Positions 1 through 6,667 of a stretch of 64,000 bases of DNA are shown in pieces (positions within the stretch are counted from its first letter, which is position 1; every line of letters starts with the position of its first letter). The notes below the pieces were generated by a model. It saw only the letters and a list, made by a program, of their open reading frames with translations. It was not told the origin of the DNA and ran no database searches. Where the stretch lies: positions 372,001 through 436,000 of the forward strand of contig NZ_AQQR01000001.1 of the NCBI RefSeq assembly GCF_002210095.1, in the 5' to 3' direction. A program made the translations under genes and the position numbers. The stretch comes from Marinibacterium profundimaris (lineage in GTDB: Bacteria; Pseudomonadota; Alphaproteobacteria; Rhodobacterales; Rhodobacteraceae).

Positions 1-57
1 CCCGACCTCGGGCCAGGGCGCAAAAAGCCGCTTTACCCCGTCGACGATACTGCTCAT
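1..57 (-). CDS. 5' end of an unidentified gene, cut by the window edge
   Basis: Only 19 codons are visible, reading leftward from an ATG at 57 off the window edge (MSSIVDGVKRLFAPWPEVG). A plausible Shine-Dalgarno stretch (GAAAGGGGGC) lies just upstream of the ATG, which supports a real start. The gene lies downstream of rpsI on the same strand, about 165 bases after the rpsI stop, so it could be a later member of the ribosomal protein transcript or an independent gene. Too little protein is visible to assign a family. Confidence 0.45.
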   Translation of the reverse strand, partial: MSSIVDGVKRLFAPWPEVG

Positions 58-221
58 GCCGCCCCCTTTCACACGCGTCCGCGCCTGTTGCCGGTGTAGC
101 CCGCCCATGCCCCAAGGGCCAGAGCCCGCACCCGGCCCCGGCTGGGCGTGGCAAGGCGCTGCCCAAAAAGGAAAAGGGCCGCCCGAAGGCAGCCCCAATA
201 CAGTTGGTCGTAACCGAAGTC

Positions 222-719
222 TTAACGCTTCGAGAACTGGAAGCTCCGGCGGGCCTTCGCGCGGCCATACTTCTTCCGTTCCACCACGCGGCTGTCGCGG
301 GTCAGGAAGCCGGCGGCTTTCAGGGCACCGCGCAGCGACGGATCGTACAGCTGCAGCGCCTTCGAGATGCCGTGCTTGACCGCACCGGCCTGGCCCGACA
401 GACCACCGCCCTTGACGGTTGCCATCACGTCGAACTGGCCTTCGACACCGGCGACGGTGAACGGCTGGCGCAGGATCATCTGCAGCACCGGACGGCCGAA
501 ATACGCGTTGATTTCCTTGCCGTTGACGGTGACCTTGCCCGAGCCCGGCTTGATCCAGACACGGGCGACCGCATCCTTCCGCTTGCCGGTGGCATAGGAC
601 CGGCCCAGGCTGTCGCGCACGGGCTCACGGTTGATTTCTTCCTCGACACCCTGAACGGCGCCGATGTTCTCGGTCACGGCCGCTTCGAGGCCTTCGAGCG
701 ATTTGATTTCCTCAGCCAT
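222..719 (-). CDS. rpsI: 30S ribosomal protein S9
   Basis: Small-subunit ribosomal protein S9, which contacts the P-site tRNA anticodon stem through its basic C-terminal tail. The 165-residue product carries the S9 core from about residue 38 ([15 protein letters not shown], the GRPVLQ segment, [14 protein letters not shown]) and ends in the typical Arg/Lys-rich tail ([13 protein letters not shown]). It is about 35 residues longer than the roughly 130-residue enterobacterial protein because of an acidic N-terminal extension, which is common in alphaproteobacteria. A Shine-Dalgarno sequence (GGAG) lies inside the last codons of rplM, with only 5 bases between the rplM stop and this ATG, so the two genes are co-transcribed and probably translationally coupled. 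Confidence 0.97.
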   Translation of the reverse strand: MAEEIKSLEGLEAAVTENIGAVQGVEEEINREPVRDSLGRSYATGKRKDAVARVWIKPGSGKVTVNGKEINAYFGRPVLQMILRQPFTVAGVEGQFDVMATVKGGGLSGQAGAVKHGISKALQLYDPSLRGALKAAGFLTRDSRVVERKKYGRAKARRSFQFSKR

Positions 720-724
720 CGATC

Positions 725-1183
725 TCAGCTCCGGGTGTTTTTCTTGTTCATCGCCTTGACGTCGAGCACTTCGGGGCTTTGGGCCTCGTGGGGATGCTCG
801 GCGCCGGCATAGATGCGCAGGTTGGTCATCTGCTGGCGGGACAGGCGGTTGCCCGGCAGCATGCGCTTGACGGCCTGGAAGACCACGCGCTCGGGGTGCG
901 CACCGTCGAGGATCTGCTGCTTGGTGCGGCTTTTGATCCCGCCGGGGTGACCGGTGTGCCAGTAGAAGTGCTCATCGCGCTTCTTGCCGGTCATCTGCAC
1001 CTTGTCGGCGTTGATGACGATGACGTTGTCGCCCATATCCATGTGCGGGGTGAAAGTCGCCTTGTGCTTGCCGCGCAGGCGCATCGCGACGATCGACGCG
1101 AGACGGCCCAGGACCACGCCTTCGGCGTCGATCAGGATCCATTTCTTGTCGATGTCTGCGTGAGTAGCAGAGTAGGTTTTCAT
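725..1183 (-). CDS. rplM: 50S ribosomal protein L13
   Basis: Large-subunit ribosomal protein L13, an early assembly protein. The 152-residue product starts [20 protein letters not shown] and contains the family segments [35 protein letters not shown] and [22 protein letters not shown]. An ATG farther upstream (1243) is in frame but would add 20 residues unlike L13, so the ATG at 1183 was chosen. It is first in the rplM-rpsI pair, and a good promoter is visible 70-100 bases upstream. Its C-terminus extends a few residues beyond the enterobacterial protein. Confidence 0.97.
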   Translation of the reverse strand: MKTYSATHADIDKKWILIDAEGVVLGRLASIVAMRLRGKHKATFTPHMDMGDNVIVINADKVQMTGKKRDEHFYWHTGHPGGIKSRTKQQILDGAHPERVVFQAVKRMLPGNRLSRQQMTNLRIYAGAEHPHEAQSPEVLDVKAMNKKNTRS

Positions 1184-1254
1184 TGCAGGACAGCCCTGAT
1201 TTCTTGATTGGAAAGACCGGCGCCTTTCGGGCCGGTCCGACATTCGATTGCGGG

Positions 1255-1284
1255 GATATAGGGGAGAAGGACGACCAAGGTCAA
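1255..1284 (-). promoter_or_regulatory. Predicted sigma-70 promoter of rplM-rpsI
   Basis: Reading leftward, a TTGACC -35 element (1279-1284) is followed after 18 bases by TATATC (-10, 1255-1260), about 70 bases upstream of the rplM ATG. The match to the housekeeping consensus and the AT-rich flank just upstream (1286-1330, unusual in this GC-rich window) support a strong promoter. Transcription start was not measured. Confidence 0.6.
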
Positions 1285-1351
1285 TAACGCAATTTCCATA
1301 TTATATAAGCGTTTTCAATGGTTTAAAAATTAGGTATCTATATACCCCATG

Positions 1352-1373
1352 AAAACGGGGCCCCACGCCCCCG
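1352..1373 (-). terminator. Probable terminator after the MocR gene
   Basis: On the leftward strand, just after the mocR-like stop, GGGGC and GCCCC can pair around a short loop and are followed by GTTTTC. The stem is short, so termination efficiency is uncertain. It separates the regulator gene from the rplM promoter region. Confidence 0.45.
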
Positions 1374-1388
1374 CCGCGCGCCCTTTTC

Positions 1389-2837
1389 TCAGACTTCGAT
1401 CCGTTCGGGCGGATTGTCCAGCAGGTCCGCCAGCCGTCGCAGCGCATCCTCGAACTGGCTCAGCGGGATGCCCGCGTTGACGGCAAAGCGCACCGCGTGG
1501 GGCGTGTTGACCGAGCGCGGCGCGAAATCCTCGGCCGAACGCAGTTGCACCCCGCGCGCCTCTGCCGCCCGGCAGAAGGCGCCCGCGCGCCAGCCCTTCG
1601 GCAGCATCAGCCACAGGAACGCCGCCTCCGGCCGCCAGCGCAGATCGTAGCGACCAAGGATGTTGACCGCGCTGTGCACGTAGCGGCCGACCACATTCGC
1701 CATCTCGTCGCCCAGCCTGCGGATCTTCGGATGCGCCAGCAGCAGCGCGGTCAGGTCGGTCAGCGGCGTCGCAAGCCCGAAGAACCCGTATTCCGCCGCC
1801 CGCCGCAGCGGGGCCGCGCCTTGCTCCGGCGCCACGGCAAAGCCCACGCGCAGCGCCGGCGTGAGGCTTTTCGAGATCGAGGTCACGTACCATGTCCGCT
1901 CGGGCGCGATCATCCGGTAGGACGGCGTCTCGGCCCGCCGGATCTGATAGCAATCGTCCTCGATGATCTGCAGGTCGAGACGCCGGGCGACCTCGGCCAG
2001 GGCCTTGCGCCGGTGCAGAGGCGTGTAGATCAGCGTCGGGTTGTGGATCTCGGGCGAGGTACAAAGCACCTGGGCGTCGCAGCCGCGCGCGGCCGCCTCC
2101 ACCGCCTCTGGGATCAGCCCGTCGCCGTCCATCGCCACCGGGATCACCTCGGCCCGCAGCAATTCGGCGGCACGGCGGAAACCGGGATAGGCCAGTTCCT
2201 CGACCAGGACGACCGGGCGGCGGCCGCGCAGCATCGCCTGCAGGATCAGGGAAATCGCGTTCTGTCCGCCATTGGTCAGCACGATGTCCTCCGGCGTGAC
2301 GGCGCCGATCGGGGCATCCCCCAGCCAGCGCACCACCGCCTCGCGCGCGGGCAGCGATCCGATGCGGCTGGGATAATGCATCAGACCGGAGGGCGGATCC
2401 TGTGCCACCTGCCCCAGCAGATCGCGGATCAGCCTGGCCTGCCCGACGCTGGGCAGGTGCGGCGAGAAGAGGTTGACGTCGTCCCCGTCGGATCCGCCGG
2501 ACCCATGGGCGATCACGTCGATCTCCAGCGCCTGCCAGGCGCGGGCATCGGGATCCATGTCATGGTCCGGGCAGATCGGGTCGTCGGGATGCGGCTCGGC
2601 CACGAAGGTGCCGCGCCCGACCTCGCCCCTCAGGATCCCTTCGTCGGTCAGCAGCCCGTAGGCGCGCGACACCGTGCCCGGCGTGATGCCCAGCCGATAG
2701 GCCAGCTCCCGCACCGGCGGCAGTTTCGCGCCCGGCTGCAGCACGCCCGAGGCGACCTGGCCGCGGATCTTCTCGGCCACCAGTTCATACTTCGGGCCCT
2801 TCACGTCCTTCAGAGGGGCCGACCAAATTGTATCCAT
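1389..2837 (-). CDS. MocR/PdxR-type GntR regulator with aminotransferase-like domain
   Basis: A 482-residue chimeric transcription factor: an N-terminal GntR winged-helix domain (about residues 10-80, with the LPPVRELAYRLGITPGTVSRAY recognition-helix region) joined to a fold-type I aminotransferase domain (about 110-480). The PLP-binding lysine is visible as Lys323 in the SISKSLTPALRVGF segment, so cofactor binding is likely; in this family the second domain senses PLP or an amino compound rather than catalysing transamination. The ATG at 2837 begins MDTIWSAPLKD; longer upstream starts would run through the divergent promoter region. It is divergent from a DUF1127 gene, and an inverted repeat overlaps its own start codon, which suggests autoregulation together with control of that neighbour. 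The effector is unknown. Confidence 0.88.
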   Translation of the reverse strand: MDTIWSAPLKDVKGPKYELVAEKIRGQVASGVLQPGAKLPPVRELAYRLGITPGTVSRAYGLLTDEGILRGEVGRGTFVAEPHPDDPICPDHDMDPDARAWQALEIDVIAHGSGGSDGDDVNLFSPHLPSVGQARLIRDLLGQVAQDPPSGLMHYPSRIGSLPAREAVVRWLGDAPIGAVTPEDIVLTNGGQNAISLILQAMLRGRRPVVLVEELAYPGFRRAAELLRAEVIPVAMDGDGLIPEAVEAAARGCDAQVLCTSPEIHNPTLIYTPLHRRKALAEVARRLDLQIIEDDCYQIRRAETPSYRMIAPERTWYVTSISKSLTPALRVGFAVAPEQGAAPLRRAAEYGFFGLATPLTDLTALLLAHPKIRRLGDEMANVVGRYVHSAVNILGRYDLRWRPEAAFLWLMLPKGWRAGAFCRAAEARGVQLRSAEDFAPRSVNTPHAVRFAVNAGIPLSQFEDALRRLADLLDNPPERIEV

Positions 2838-2843
2838 GACAAT
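2827..2843. promoter_or_regulatory. Inverted repeat ATTGT-N7-ACAAT over the mocR start codon
   Basis: ATTGT (2827-2831) and ACAAT (2839-2843) form an inverted repeat that includes the ATG of the MocR-type gene. The same half-sites recur 60 bases away. This is a candidate operator for the adjacent regulator; no binding data. Confidence 0.4.
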
Positions 2844-2902
2844 GTTTCTCTGGAGTTGGCAGATATCCAAGCGTACCAATCCAATGTACCCAACACTTGC
2901 AC

Positions 2903-2918
2903 ATTGTGTCAATACAAT
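2903..2918. promoter_or_regulatory. Inverted repeat ATTGT-N6-ACAAT before the DUF1127 gene
   Basis: ATTGT (2903-2907) and ACAAT (2914-2918) form an inverted repeat ending 16 bases before the DUF1127 ATG, next to its Shine-Dalgarno sequence. It shares both half-sites with the repeat at 2827-2843, so a single factor, most simply the adjacent MocR protein, could bind both and control the divergent pair. Confidence 0.4.
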
Positions 2919-2933
2919 TGAAAGGACGAACCA

Positions 2934-3161
2934 ATGACACGCAGCCCCACGACCCGGACCTTGTCGCCGTTTGCCACCAGCCCCCGGCTGCCGCTGACCG
3001 CCCTGTTCGCCGTGAAGCTGGCCGCGGTCATCGTCCAGTGGGATCACCGAAAGCGCAGCCGAAACCACCTGTCCCGGCTGGAAGACCACATGCTTGAAGA
3101 TATCGGCATGACCCGGGCCGAGGCGAGGAAGGAAGCGAGCCGCCCCTTCTGGTTGCCCTGA
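2934..3161 (+). CDS. DUF1127 small protein
   Basis: A 75-residue protein whose C-terminal half is a typical DUF1127 (YjiS-like) motif: an Arg-rich segment followed by LSRLEDHMLEDIGMTRAEARKEASRPFW. DUF1127 proteins are short, basic and often stress-induced; in Rhodobacter one of them (CcaF1) binds RNA, which is known for the family and not shown here. A Shine-Dalgarno sequence (GAAAGGA) lies 8-12 bases before the ATG. The gene is divergent from the MocR-type regulator, with candidate operators between them, and is followed 40 bases later by a strong intrinsic terminator, so it is probably monocistronic. Confidence 0.85.
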   Translation: MTRSPTTRTLSPFATSPRLPLTALFAVKLAAVIVQWDHRKRSRNHLSRLEDHMLEDIGMTRAEARKEASRPFWLP

Positions 3162-3200
3162 CATATCTCCCCGAGGCCTTCGTCCCGAGGACCTCAACCT

Positions 3201-3226
3201 GGCCGGGCCCTGCCCGGCCTTTTTTT
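3201..3226 (+). terminator. Intrinsic terminator after the DUF1127 gene
   Basis: GGCCGGGC (3201-3208) pairs perfectly with GCCCGGCC (3212-3219) around a 3-base loop, followed by seven Ts (3220-3226). This is a textbook rho-independent terminator on the rightward strand. Confidence 0.9.
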
Positions 3227-3320
3227 GTCCACCTGCGCCCCGCATCCCCCTGCCCGCGCCACACGGACCACCGTGGACAGGCAACGCCCCCAGATCTTTC
3301 CGTCTTATTCTTGCGCCATA

Positions 3321-3526
3321 CCGGGGCTGAGTGATGCATTATGACCCGAAGCCCCGGCATCCCAGCGGCGCGCGGATTTTTTGGCGCGCGAGGGAAAAAA
3401 ATTCTTGATTGGTTAAGACATGGGCCTTAGGTGCGGCCCCGTTGCGGAACCGATCCCAACCTCGGAAAACCGGGGGGGCGCTAAGGGACCGCCGGATTGT
3501 CATCTACTGGAACGAAGGGGAGCGCC
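3321..3526 (+). promoter_or_regulatory. Structured intergenic region and putative leader upstream of speD
   Basis: About 300 bases without a gene lie between the DUF1127 terminator and speD. They hold an 8-bp inverted repeat (CCGGGGCT 3321-3328 with AGCCCCGG 3350-3357) and, nearer speD, three potential stems: GGGCC/GGCCC (3422-3426/3435-3439), a 6-bp stem with an AAAA loop (about 3460-3475), and GGCGCT (3477-3482) complementary to AGCGCC (3521-3526). The last pairing would take in the bases between the speD Shine-Dalgarno (AAGGGGAG) and its ATG. A weak promoter-like CTTGAT-N17-TTAGGT is visible near 3403-3432. The fold suggests translational control, possibly by polyamines or S-adenosylmethionine, but no known riboswitch consensus was matched. 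Confidence 0.35.
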
Positions 3527-4153
3527 ATGACAGACGCCAACCTCTTCCAACTGGGGATCGGTCTGGAGACAGGCGCCCATGAGGAAGATACCGCCCGCGG
3601 TGTGACCGCACGCATGCACAACATTCACGTGTCCCACGCGACCGATACGGTCGATATCCGTGGCATCGTGGACGGCGACGCCACGCTTGCGGTCGCCACC
3701 CACCCCGCCAACCGCGACATCGGCACCGCCGATCTCGAGGCGCTGGCCGATGCCGACCGCGAAGATCACTTCATCCGCCGCGACGGCGCGGTCTTCGCGG
3801 GCACCCATCTGATCATCGAGGTTGTCGATGGCTACGGGCTCGACGACGAGGCCCGCATCCAGCAGGCCTTCCGCGATTGTGTCGATACATGTGGCGCCAC
3901 GCTGCTGCACATTCACACGCACAAGTTCTCGCCCCAGGGTGTGAGCGGCGTGGCCGTGCTGGCCGAAAGCCACATCTCGGTCCACACCTGGCCCGAGATC
4001 GGCTATGGCGCCTTCGACGTCTTCATGTGTGGCGACGCGCAGCCGTGGAAGGCCGTCGACGTGCTGAAAGCAGCCTTCGCCACCCCCGACGTACGGGTGA
4101 AGGAGCTGCGCCGCGGTGAAGGCCTCGTGGACGGAGCCGAGGTGGCGGCATGA
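3527..4153 (+). CDS. speD: S-adenosylmethionine decarboxylase proenzyme
   Basis: Makes decarboxylated S-adenosylmethionine, the aminopropyl donor for spermidine. The 208-residue proenzyme contains the self-cleavage motif AESHISVHTWPE; cleavage would fall between Glu147 and Ser148, with Ser148 becoming the pyruvoyl group. His149 and a conserved Cys in DVFMCGD follow, as in the bacterial SpeD family. It has an N-terminal extension of roughly 70 residues compared with the shortest (about 130-residue) bacterial enzymes. The ATG at 3527 has a strong Shine-Dalgarno (GAAGGGGAG); a TTG 30 bases upstream is in frame but lacks one. The stop overlaps the speE start by 4 bases, so the two are translationally coupled. 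Confidence 0.93.
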   Translation: MTDANLFQLGIGLETGAHEEDTARGVTARMHNIHVSHATDTVDIRGIVDGDATLAVATHPANRDIGTADLEALADADREDHFIRRDGAVFAGTHLIIEVVDGYGLDDEARIQQAFRDCVDTCGATLLHIHTHKFSPQGVSGVAVLAESHISVHTWPEIGYGAFDVFMCGDAQPWKAVDVLKAAFATPDVRVKELRRGEGLVDGAEVAA

Positions 4154-4995
4154 CCAAGTTGATGATGGAAACGCTCTATCCGGAATACGCCCAGGCCCTG
4201 TCGATCGACGAGCTGCTTTATGACAGCGAGACCGATCACCAGCGGCTGAAAGTGTTCCAGAACAACCGCTTCGGCCGTGTTCTGACCCTGGATGACGTGG
4301 TGCAGACCACCGAGGGCGACAATTTCATCTACCACGAAATGCTTACCCATGTGCCGATCCTGGCGCATGGGGCCGCGAAACGCGTGCTGATCATCGGCGG
4401 CGGCGACGGTGGCATGGCGCGGGAAGTCCTGCGCCACGCCTCGGTCGACCATGTCACCATGGTCGAGATCGACGCCGGTGTGGTCGAGTTCTCCAAGACC
4501 TACCTGCCGATGCTCAGCCAGGGCGCCTTCGACGACCCGCGACTGAACCTGGTCATCGCCGATGGCGCCGATTTCATGAAGACCCCCGACGGCACCTTCG
4601 ACGTGATCATCGTCGACAGCACCGACCCGATCGGCCCCGGTGAGGTTCTGTTCACCGATACCTTCTATGGTCACGCCAAGAATGCGCTGACACCAGGCGG
4701 TATCCTGGTGACCCAGAACGGCGTGCCCTTCGTCCAGGGGGACGAGCTGACCAACACGCTGCGCGCCTTCAAGGCGCTGTTTGACGACTGGGGCTGCTAT
4801 CTGGCGACCGTGCCGACCTATGCGGGCGGGCCGATGGCCTTTGGCTGGGCCACCGATGGCGAGGCGCGCAACGTCGACCTCGCCACGCTGGAAGACCGCT
4901 TTGCCGCGGCCGGGATTGCCCCGGACTATTACACGCCCGAGGTGCACAAGGCGGCCTTCGCCCTGCCCGGCTACGTGAAGAAACTGCTGCCCTGA
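4150..4995 (+). CDS. speE: Spermidine synthase
   Basis: Transfers the aminopropyl group from decarboxylated SAM to putrescine. The 281-residue protein has the N-terminal beta domain, the SAM-binding GGGDGGMAREVLRH loop (around residue 81), the acidic TMVEIDAGVVEFSK segment and the catalytic DSTDPIGPGEVLF loop (about 156-168), all diagnostic of spermidine/spermine synthases. Its ATG overlaps the speD stop (ATGA), giving a compact speD-speE operon that carries the last two steps of spermidine synthesis. A perfect 9-bp hairpin follows the stop. Confidence 0.95.
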   Translation: MTKLMMETLYPEYAQALSIDELLYDSETDHQRLKVFQNNRFGRVLTLDDVVQTTEGDNFIYHEMLTHVPILAHGAAKRVLIIGGGDGGMAREVLRHASVDHVTMVEIDAGVVEFSKTYLPMLSQGAFDDPRLNLVIADGADFMKTPDGTFDVIIVDSTDPIGPGEVLFTDTFYGHAKNALTPGGILVTQNGVPFVQGDELTNTLRAFKALFDDWGCYLATVPTYAGGPMAFGWATDGEARNVDLATLEDRFAAAGIAPDYYTPEVHKAAFALPGYVKKLLP

Positions 4996-5004
4996 GCGAC
5001 TTTT

Positions 5005-5031
5005 CCGGTTCCGCACCCGCGCCGGAACCGG
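5005..5031. terminator. Hairpin between convergent speE and thioesterase genes
   Basis: CCGGTTCCG (5005-5013) pairs perfectly with CGGAACCGG (5023-5031) around a 9-base loop, 10 bases after the speE stop. No U-tract follows on either strand, so it may act as a transcript-end stabiliser or weak bidirectional terminator. Confidence 0.5.
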
Positions 5032-5032
5032 G

Positions 5033-5056
5033 CTCCATCACCTTGAAAATACTCGG
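5033..5056 (-). repeat. GAGTATTT motif, copy A
   Basis: Leftward strand reads CCGAGTATTTTCAAGGTGAT, beginning 5 bases after the stop codon of the thioesterase gene. It is the most diverged of four copies of a CCGGAGTATTT-N4-CCAAGAAGAAG-like motif in this window (others at 37093-37120, 61686-61711 and 61811-61841). Confidence 0.45.
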
Positions 5057-5061
5057 CTCTG

Positions 5062-5505
5062 TCAGCTCATCAGCGCGGCGGCAGAGCCCTCAGGCGGGAT
5101 CGAATAGGTCATGCTGGCCCGCGCCACCGGCTTGTCGCTGCCCTCGGACGTCATCAGCACATCGCCCACCGCCAGCACCCGGCCCAGCTTCAGCAGACGC
5201 CCCTCGGCGATCAGCGCCTGGCCCGCAGCCGGCTTGCGCATGAAATCCATCGCGCAATTCGTCGTCACCGCCAGAGCCGCCTTGCCGATCATCGACAGAA
5301 CCAGCGCATAGATCGTCACATCCGCCAGCGCGAACATCGCCGGCCCCGACACCGTGCCGCCGGGCCGCAGGTGCCGCTCGCCCGTGTTGAGCCGCATGGT
5401 GATCTGCATCGGCGACAGCGCATCCACCGTGAAATCGCCCTTCACCTGCGGAAAGACCTCATCCAGGTAAGCGGCCAGTTCGTCGCGGTTCAGTGCCAGA
5501 CCCAT
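5062..5505 (-). CDS. PaaI-type hotdog-fold thioesterase
   Basis: A 147-residue single hotdog-domain protein. The segment HLRPGGTVSGPAMFALADVTIYALV is the PaaI/4HBT signature (Gly-Gly, then an acidic Asp in the long helix), and MDFMRKPAAGQALIAEGRLLKLGR is the typical second half. Such enzymes hydrolyse acyl-CoA, often aromatic or short-chain; the exact substrate is unknown. The ATG at 5505 has GGGAGAGGAAAAG upstream; a longer frame adds 21 residues unlike the family. It is divergent from an ECHDC3-like gene with only 56 bases between starts, suggesting joint control of acyl-CoA metabolism. Confidence 0.8.
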   Translation of the reverse strand: MGLALNRDELAAYLDEVFPQVKGDFTVDALSPMQITMRLNTGERHLRPGGTVSGPAMFALADVTIYALVLSMIGKAALAVTTNCAMDFMRKPAAGQALIAEGRLLKLGRVLAVGDVLMTSEGSDKPVARASMTYSIPPEGSAAALMS

Positions 5506-5561
5506 GCTTTTCCTCTCCCTCGCTCTCGCATAGAGTGCAGGCATGGCACGGGAGGGCCCAT

Positions 5562-6347
5562 ATGACAATTCTGGAACGCCGTGACGCTGGGGCCATCGCC
5601 CATCTGCGCATGAACGCCCCCGAGAAGCTGAATGCGCTGAGCGAAGAGATGCTGGATGCGCTGCAGGCCGAACTGGACGCGATCCGCGAAGACCGGGCGA
5701 TCCGCGCGGTGATCCTGTCGGGCGCGGGCAAGGGCTTTTGCGCCGGCCATGATCTGCGCCAGATGCAGGCCGGACGGCAGGCCGAAGATGGCGGCCGCGC
5801 CTATTTCACCGAGCTCTTCCAACGCTGCTCGCGCATGATGATGACGATCCGCACTCTGCCGCAGCCGGTCATCGCCCAGGTTCATGGAATCGCCACCGCC
5901 GCCGGCTGCCAGCTGGTCGCGACCTGCGACCTGGCCGTCGCCGCCGAGGGCACGCGCTTTGGCGTGAACGGGGTGACGATCGGGCTGTTCTGTTCGACCC
6001 CGATGGTCGCGCTTAGCCGCAACATCCCGGCCAAGAAAACATTCGAGATGCTGTCCACCGGCCGCTTCATCGATGCGACCGAGGCGGAAAAGTTCGGATT
6101 GATCAACAAGGTCGCACCCAGGGCCGACCTGGAGGCGGAAACCGTCGCCCTGGCCCAGGCGGTCACCGAAAAGCTGGGTGCCGTGGTCTCCATCGGAAAG
6201 GAGGCCTTTTACGCCCAGGCGGAAATGGAACTGGCCGAGGCCTATGCCTATACCGGCCAGGTCATGGCCGAGAACATGCTGATGCGCGACACCAACGAAG
6301 GCATCAGCGCCTTTCTCGAAAAGCGGACGCCGGACTGGTCACAATAA
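5562..6347 (+). CDS. Crotonase-family protein, ECHDC3-like
   Basis: A 261-residue enoyl-CoA hydratase/isomerase-fold protein. It has the oxyanion-hole segments (FCAGHDLRQM and HGIATAAGCQLVATCDLA) and the FGVNGVTIGLFCSTPMVALSR stretch that is diagnostic of the ECHDC3 branch. Both catalytic glutamates of true crotonases appear replaced: Gln in AAGCQL and Gly in FGVNGV, so classical hydratase activity is doubtful. The ATG at 5562 follows GGGAGGG; an upstream in-frame ATG would overlap the divergent thioesterase gene. It is usually annotated enoyl-CoA hydratase. No downstream gene is close; a structured region follows. Confidence 0.85.
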   Translation: MTILERRDAGAIAHLRMNAPEKLNALSEEMLDALQAELDAIREDRAIRAVILSGAGKGFCAGHDLRQMQAGRQAEDGGRAYFTELFQRCSRMMMTIRTLPQPVIAQVHGIATAAGCQLVATCDLAVAAEGTRFGVNGVTIGLFCSTPMVALSRNIPAKKTFEMLSTGRFIDATEAEKFGLINKVAPRADLEAETVALAQAVTEKLGAVVSIGKEAFYAQAEMELAEAYAYTGQVMAENMLMRDTNEGISAFLEKRTPDWSQ

Positions 6348-6448
6348 TGCGTTCAACAGGCGAAGCGGAAATGAATTGTTTCCGATTTGGCCGTATCAAA
6401 TCTGGCAAGTTTACGGCAAAAGAAGGTCAAGGGTGATCGCACCCGTTC

Positions 6449-6535
6449 GAAGTCACGGGATCGCCGCAGGCCCGCATGTCCCTCCAGCCGGTCTCTCTCC
6501 CGGCATGGCGTGAGTGCCGCGGCGATCCTGACTTC
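6449..6535. other. Long imperfect inverted repeat, possible structured RNA
   Basis: The gene-free stretch 6348-6667 contains two arms, 6449-6467 and 6519-6535, that are complementary over 17 base pairs with a single 2-base bulge. The 51-base loop holds a nested hairpin GCCGG-N8-CCGGC (near 6487-6504). Downstream, GCGTTGCA is directly repeated at 6615-6622 and 6629-6636, close to trmFO. The arms are too long to be chance in ordinary spacer and no coding frame runs through them convincingly, so a small RNA, a cis-regulatory structure or a mobile palindromic repeat are all possible. No known RNA family was recognised. Confidence 0.45.
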
Positions 6536-6667
6536 CAAGCCCCCCGTTAACAAGATGCGGCAGATCGGATGAGCGCCCCCGGTGTGCCACGCGTCGTGAC
6601 GGCATGCATGGCATGCGTTGCATCACCCGCGTTGCAAAGCGCCCCGCCCGCGACTACATCCGCCTGC

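Noticed and set aside
1497-2921. A 474-codon rightward frame opposite the MocR gene
   Set aside because: It is antisense to a clear regulator; its sequence is Arg/Gln/His-rich, as typical of shadow frames in GC-rich DNA.
3162-3526. A known SAM or polyamine riboswitch before speD
   Set aside because: I could not match a known consensus (SAM-II or the speF-type leader) to the sequence; left as an undefined leader.
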